Assembly: GCA_037042185.1 (NCBI GenBank)
Contig: JAXQJY010000032.1
Span: 1,178,001 to 1,242,000, forward strand
Length of the DNA: 64,000 nucleotides
From: Sordariomycetes sp. S80-01Y
Taxonomy: Eukaryota > Ascomycota > Sordariomycetes
Direction: 5' to 3'
The notes beneath the pieces are model-generated. The model was not told where the DNA came from, made no database searches, and saw only the letters and a program-made list of their open reading frames with translations. The translations under genes and the position numbers were made by a program. Shown here in pieces: positions 58,767 to 64,000 of this stretch (position 1 is its first letter; each line of letters opens with the position of its first letter).

Positions 58767-60449
58767 ATGAAGCAAAAAGAATTTGCCGTGACGCTTGCTT
58801 TGCTTGTGCTTCCTATCTCCTCATTGAAAGCTCAGCATCCCTCATCACCGCAGCGCGCGGGAACTTCCTGGCGCTCGGGTGATCTCGCCGTGAACAGCGG
58901 CCGGGCCAAGTCTGGTGAGCGATGTGGGAGCGATGCATATGGAATTGCTTGCGAAGATGACCTTTGCTGTTCTAAATGGGTATGTTTGTGACGGGCCCCT
59001 GACGGGGATGGTGCGCTGACGGTGGCAGGGCTTTTGTGGTAGAGGACAGTGGTACTGCGCTGCTCCTGTCTGCCAATGCGGGTATGGCGCTTGCGACGCT
59101 GAAGGCGATCTGCCCAAAGATAGCTCGGAAGAACTTGGCCTATCCTCTTCACTAAAAACAACTGTCAGCAAACCGCTGTCAAAGGCTCAGTCGTCAACCC
59201 GCCCTGTCGTCGACGAAATCGAGCTCAGCCTTGATGACACAGAACTAGAAGATCTACAGCCTATCGAGCCCGAGACAAAGGACGAACTACCAGCCGCCAA
59301 GGATGGAGACTTCACCTGGGACGAGGAAGTCGTCGAATCCGGATCCAAGGAGGAGACCCTAGTTTCCCAGGAGTCGAGACAAGCCAGTGGCCGCGAGCTC
59401 TTCGGGACCCTGCCCTACGGCGTCCAAATCACGTCGTGCCGCCGCTCCGGCGTTATAGCTCTGACCTTCGACGACGGCCCTTCGCAGTACCTCACCGGCG
59501 AGCTGCTGGACCTTCTCGACCAGCGCAACGTCAAGGCTACCTTCTTCGTTAACGGGGATAACATGGGCCTCCTTACTAGCCCTATGAAGAGCCAGTACAT
59601 CAATCGGATGTTGAATTCGGGACACCAAGTCGGAAGTCACGGATGGAGCCATGCGGATTTAGATGAAGCGGCCCCAGAGACGAGGAGGAGTGAGATCGAG
59701 CTGTTGGAGGATGCTTTCATGTCCGTCATGGGTAGGGTGCCGACATACTTCCGGCCACCGTACGGGTCGTGCGGTGCGGAGTGTCTGGCGCTGCTGCAGG
59801 AGTATGGCTATCACGCTGTAAGAGAGCCCCAGCTCCATATTGACTACGACGCTGACGAGAGTGGCAGATACGGTGGGACGTCGACACCAACGACTGGAGA
59901 GGTGACCTTCAGGAGTCCATGAACACCGTTTCCTCCACCTTTACCTCCCAAGACTCGGCGGTCGTTCTCGCACATGATATTCATGAGATCACTGTACAGA
60001 CCTTGGCTGCCTTCATGATCGACACGGCAGAGCAGGAGGGTTTCGAACTCGTCACGCTGGGAGAATGCATGAATGACCCTAGGGGGAACTGGTACCGCGA
60101 TCCTTCGACTGGCGGAAGATGGCGAGGCTCCAATGTCGCTAGGGACGACGCTGGGTCTTTCCAGCGCTTTCAGCATGTCGAGGATGATCACGCAGTATCA
60201 CAGTTGGACTCTATGCCCTTATCCGCCGTATCGTCCCAGTCAGCAGCTCCGCGCCTCCTTACCGCAAGTCAAGCGTTGTCTGTCAAAGCCACCAAAGACG
60301 AATGTGCCGCGACTAGCAAGGCATCGAATCCCACCGGCTCTGCTGTCCTAGATGAGGACCAGGAGGGTGGGGCTGTCGCTATGGTTGGGCCTTGGCGGGT
60401 GGTGGTTCTTTGTGCTTATCTTGTCGTTGGGGCTCTTGTTTTGTCTTAA
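58767..60449 (+). CDS. CBM18-bearing chitin deacetylase (CE4), probably GPI-anchored
   Basis: The enzyme should deacetylate chitin to chitosan at the cell wall. Exons 58767-58979, 59029-59817 and 59868-60449 (49- and 50-nt introns) encode 527 residues. A signal peptide (residues 1-22) is followed by a Cys-rich CBM18-like module at about 49-93 (GERCGS, DDLCCSKWGFCG, CQCGYGAC), whose coding sequence is split by the first intron. An acidic linker follows. The CE4 domain begins near 200: TFDDGP (217-222, catalytic and metal Asp), GSHGWSH (metal His275 and His279), RPPYG, DVDTNDW and the closing VVLAHDIHE. The C-terminus is Ser/Ala-rich and ends in a short hydrophobic tail (VVLCAYLVVGALVLS), as expected for GPI attachment. 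All catalytic motifs are intact. Confidence 0.94.
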
Positions 60450-60896
60450 TTGGCCGCATGGAGTTGGTCTTGCGGCCTTTGGGCGTATGAAGTAATTTTG
60501 TTCATTTCCACTGTTGTGGAACACGTTTACGAGCTATGGGTCTTTTCGTGTCGAGTTCAGGCTTAGGCGTCGTTTGCGAGTCGTTATGGCATCGCCAGGA
60601 TGCGTGGAATATATACGTTGGATCGTTTCGTGGAAAGGTGTCGTATCTCGAAATAGTTCATCCCTCTGCCAGCAGCAGAGACGTGGGCCGGGTGATAAGG
60701 GCGCGGTCAAAATCGTAGCTCGTAACAAGCCTAATTGCGCCATACAAAAGACAAGTAGATGGAGTTCGACGACAGAAGTGATGTGGTAGTATACCTGCGT
60801 TTGGAGTCTTTTGAACCAAATTCGACTCAAGGCGAAAACACGCTAAAACGGTGTCGCTTTTCAGACAATGTCAATAATCAGTTTGCATCCCCTTCC
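60450..60896. other. Intergenic region between convergent genes
   Basis: This region holds the 3' ends of the chitin deacetylase and of the regulator on the other strand. No gene is seen. Confidence 0.5.
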
Positions 60897-63303
60897 TCAT
60901 GGATCAAGCCCTTGTTGGGCGAATGGTGCTTGCTCAGGGAACCCATATCCAACATCCTTTGCTTTGAGGCTCGTCGGTTCTACACTCGACATCAATCGAC
61001 TTAGATGCTCGCGAGCATCCCTGGCCGCCGGGAAGAGATTGCCCATGGTGCTGAGGCAGTCTATGGCTTCGACGACGCCTGGAGACCCCAATGTCCGCAT
61101 CGGATGGCCCAAAGGCGAAACGGATATCTGATCAAGCTTTCTCTTGCTCCGGCTGTCTACTCCAGGCGTCAGGCCGATCTGTTCAGGCGAGCTCACTGAG
61201 CTCAACGTTATCGACAACGGTGTCATGGACGTCGTAGCACTGGCGGACCCGGTGGTCTCCGTGCCCAGGCTGGTTTCCGTGCCCCTGCTACTAGCCTCTG
61301 TCTGCATGCTGGAATTGTGCTGTAGCAAAGGGGGTCGTGGTTCATGGCGGGGGCTTCTCGAAAGCTCGAAGCAAACGAGACCGGCAGCGTAGACGAAGAG
61401 GGGAACGAAGACGGGGAGCTGTCGGTTCGAGACGAGGTCTTGGTAGGATGTCGAGAGAGAAAGTATGGCTTGCGCCGCCTCGAGACAAACGGCTCTGAAA
61501 TCGACGGTGGCGTCTGGCGTCGCAACGTGGTTGAAGGGCCGCAGAAGACACAGGAGTGAGAAGTGGTACACTAGGCTAGATATCTTCTTAGTACTAGCAT
61601 GGCCTCGTGCTTAGGGGGAAAGGGGCTTACTGTGTGAACAACATGCTCGTCCGACTTTCTCGCGAAGACTGGAGCTCGGCAATCATGTCACTGTACTGCG
61701 ACAGGCAGCCGTGATAGACGGTGAGGAGCTCATGGGGGCACTCCACCACAGGGTGTACGACGGTCGAGAGAAAACAATAGACAGCACTCGTTAACTTGAC
61801 GAACAGGGCCGGAAACTTGTGTTGTGGTTCGATGGGCTCGGCTACCGCAGGTGCTCGCAAAACTGTTGGTAACTATGTGTTAGTCGTTGCTGCATCTTCA
61901 ACATCAGTCACACACCTTGCAGGACGATCTCGTCGATGGATCGCATTTTTTTCAAAGAGTTACTGCTCTCGGAGGAAGCGTCCAAGCATTCGAAGAAAAG
62001 GTGCATGAGTCTAGACGTATGGGGTCAGCGCAACGTCGGAGGATCAGATCGCTACAATTATCATGTGGACGACTGACCTGCAAAGGGCTACGGCACCGTG
62101 CAGATAGGTGCTCAGTGGCGATGTCCAGTCGATTATGGAGAGCTCCCCACCAACGTCAGCATTTGAGCTTTTCCGAGTCAGACTAACGAGCATTCCAACA
62201 CATTTCTCGATAAGGTCCAGTGCGTCACGCTTGTCGTGGCCTCCGAGCTGATGGATTGCGAGTAGACCGCAGGCTTGTGCATCGGGAAGATCCTCATCTC
62301 TAGGCTCTTCGGGTTCGTACAAAAGGTCCTTGGCCTCCTGGGAAAGCCGGCCGCCGAGATTGACGTAGAATGAGGCCTCGGCGTCGTAGCCCGCGAGTGA
62401 GCGAGAGGCCAGACACAGTACGGATCTGAGGAGAGCGGGAGAGCAGGAGTCGCATTTTCCCCGTACGAAGTCCCGCTCCATGGAGCTCCTGTCGACGGCG
62501 AAGAGCGGAACATATTGCCATTCGAAGAAGACATTTAGAAGTTCTTGCACCTCGTAGGACTTGAGGCCAATGAGCCCCCAGGGTGCCTCGGGCGGTTTGA
62601 AAATTGGTGGGTGTTGTTCTACGCCGGTCAATCGTCCCTCCTGGCTCTGAAGGGCGAAAACACTTCGGTCGGGCAATATCGACGCGTAGGCTGCAGAGTA
62701 GTGTGAGGAGTGACTGGCAGTAGTGGGGCTCTGTAACACAGGACGAGTCGTGTCCAGGCCTTCTCCGATACTCGATCTCGAACTACCAGCCTCGTATGCC
62801 CTCGGGGACTGGGACTGCTCACCGAAATCCTGCTTAGGGCTATAGCCTCCGAGAGAGGAGGCTATCTGGTCGAGAGGGGTTCGACTCCAGAGCGAGGCCA
62901 TCGTCTCCTCAGTTAGTTCACCGGAGCGAAGAGCCTGAAAGACGGTATCGACATCTCGATCTCGACTCTGCAGCTCGTCGCGCTCCCTTCGCAAGTCGCC
63001 CTTCGTTTCCTTCGTTCGATCATCGTAGACGCACTCTTGGTTCCATCGGCAGCATCTATCGCAGGGGTTCTTTCCGTCGCACTGGAGTAGACGGGAAAGT
63101 CAGCTATACCGGCATCACTGAGTGGGTTGAGACTGGTTAGGGATCAATTGATGGAAAGACAGGAAGGAAGTTAGTGTCATGTTAGGGGAAGGCTGGGCGG
63201 TAGGCTCCGAAGATCTATGGGCGGTAGCGCTTGGCATCCCTACCTTGGATCTCTTTTGACGACAAAACCGACAAGCATGGGCGGTATGGGCTGGCTGCAC
63301 CAT
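60897..63303 (-). CDS. Zn2Cys6 transcription factor, Fungal_trans type
   Basis: A nuclear regulator of 689 residues from five exons: 63303-63244, 63081-62078, 62010-61916, 61862-61631 and 61575-60897. The zinc cluster has Cys11, 14, 21, 27, 30 and 37 (ACRFCRQKRSK, then CDG, PCDRC, QEC). It is split by a 162-nt intron exactly between the second and third Cys groups, a very common place in this class. A linker with acidic and Ser-rich stretches follows. The middle homology region starts at GLKSYEVQELLNVFFEWQYV and includes CLASRSLAGYD and LDLIEKCVGML. HFSLLCLLRPF marks the C-terminal part seen in NirA/NIT4-like regulators. The target genes are unknown. Exons 3 and 4 rest on frame and splice phase alone. 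Confidence 0.9.
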
Positions 63304-64000
63304 ATTGCCCCTTGCTCTAGGCGCCAGAGAATAGTTCAAGGCGCAATGTTGAGTGTGGCTTTGTGCGAGGGCTGCGATGCCCACAGAAGGGGACGAACTC
63401 TCCAGGTGCGGTGTCGAGGAATTCAAATGTGAGCGAGTGGCCGCGAGGGAAGATATCGAGACAACGAGGGCTGTAAGATGCGGGACTCCACCGGAGGAGC
63501 AACATTTCCGACGAGACATGCAGAGAGGGGCATGCAACCGTTTGAAGAACGTCTAGGCACTATAGTTCTCGAGGGCCCTTTCCGTTCGAGCCTATGAAAA
63601 CATTGTCAAAAGCACAATTGTTCCCAGCCTACCGGGAATATCTCACCCGGGTCCACGAACCTGTGGCCATTTGATCTGGCGATGACGGCCCTCGCATCCT
63701 CCATGCCAGGAGGATGGGCTACTCCGCACTAGTGAAGTCGAGCAAGCGTCAACGTATATCAGGGACTCTCTGGAAGGGCCTGGCCTTGTTCCCTGGGGTA
63801 GCTTGGGCGCATTACCCATCCGGCGACGAGGAGAGGGTACATTTGGCTATCTTGGAAGACAGAGCATCAGACCGCAACCGAGTACTGTCACAATCTGCCA
63901 TCCGGAGCTCTGCTGGGGTTGGAAAAAGCACTCGGCTTGGAATCCGACTGCAGGCTTTGAAGCGCCGGGGCGGAACCTGAGCTCACACCCTTGGCGTCTC
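63304..64000. other. Upstream region of the last regulator, to the window edge
   Basis: This region probably holds the promoter and leader of the regulator starting at 63303. The + strand open frame at 63714-63980 has no recognisable motif, so I do not call it. Confidence 0.4.

Noticed and set aside
63714-63980. An 88-residue open frame at the right edge
   Set aside because: No motif or splice context; most likely promoter DNA of the regulator starting at 63303.

Overview
The window looks like nuclear DNA of a filamentous ascomycete (Pezizomycotina, most likely a Sordariomycete). Its introns are short (about 45-90 nt), have GT/AG ends and carry CTAAC/CTGAC-type branch sites. The gene content also fits: three Zn2Cys6 regulators, MFS sugar transporters, dipeptidyl-peptidase V, a CBM18-bearing chitin deacetylase, Bem1 and a Yvc1-type channel. 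There is no sign of bacterial or organellar sequence. The genus cannot be fixed from sequence alone. All exon models were built by eye from frame, splice sites and family conservation.

Layout. 0-2.1 kb: a multi-exon membrane protein of unknown function that may start outside the window. 3.5-5.9 kb: the polarity scaffold Bem1 (SH3-SH3-PX-PB1). 6.8-7.9 kb (-): a fungal membrane/mitochondrial-carrier-like protein. 8.9-11.1 kb: a dipeptidyl-peptidase V-type S9 peptidase. 11.6-13.0 kb: a secreted GH5 enzyme, convergent with a Yvc1-type cation channel (13.3-15.5 kb, -). 16.8-22.5 kb: a 1768-residue protein with an N-terminal GHKL ATPase and a C-terminal NO VEIN/DUF3883 nuclease-like domain, joined through a tandem-repeat acidic linker. 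23.1-27.5 kb: a divergent pair made of an FAD oxidoreductase and a sugar transporter; the transporter has a damaged-looking splice donor. 28.7-30.1 kb: a single-pass surface protein. 30.8-32.8 kb (-): a Zn2Cys6/Fungal_trans_2 regulator.

33.6-39.5 kb is a compact set: an MFS sugar transporter (-), a divergent AnmK/levoglucosan-kinase-family anhydrosugar kinase (+), and a convergent Zn2Cys6 regulator (-). It reads as a candidate anhydrosugar-use cluster. 40.4-43.3 kb: an alpha/beta-hydrolase and a multidrug-type MFS transporter. 44.8-50.5 kb is gene-poor. It has a gene whose 5' end cannot be resolved, a decayed ankyrin-repeat remnant, an A-rich tract and several simple repeats. 50.5-52.3 kb: a cytochrome P450. 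53.4-54.4 kb: a CHIP-like TPR/U-box ubiquitin ligase. 54.8-56.7 kb (-): a NIPA-type magnesium transporter. 58.8-60.4 kb: a chitin-binding chitin deacetylase with a GPI-type tail. 60.9-63.3 kb (-): a third Zn2Cys6 regulator.

The features most worth following are the GHKL-ATPase/nuclease protein, the anhydrosugar-kinase cluster, the lost splice donor in the 25.8 kb transporter, and the decayed ankyrin remnant beside the truncated-looking gene at 45 kb.
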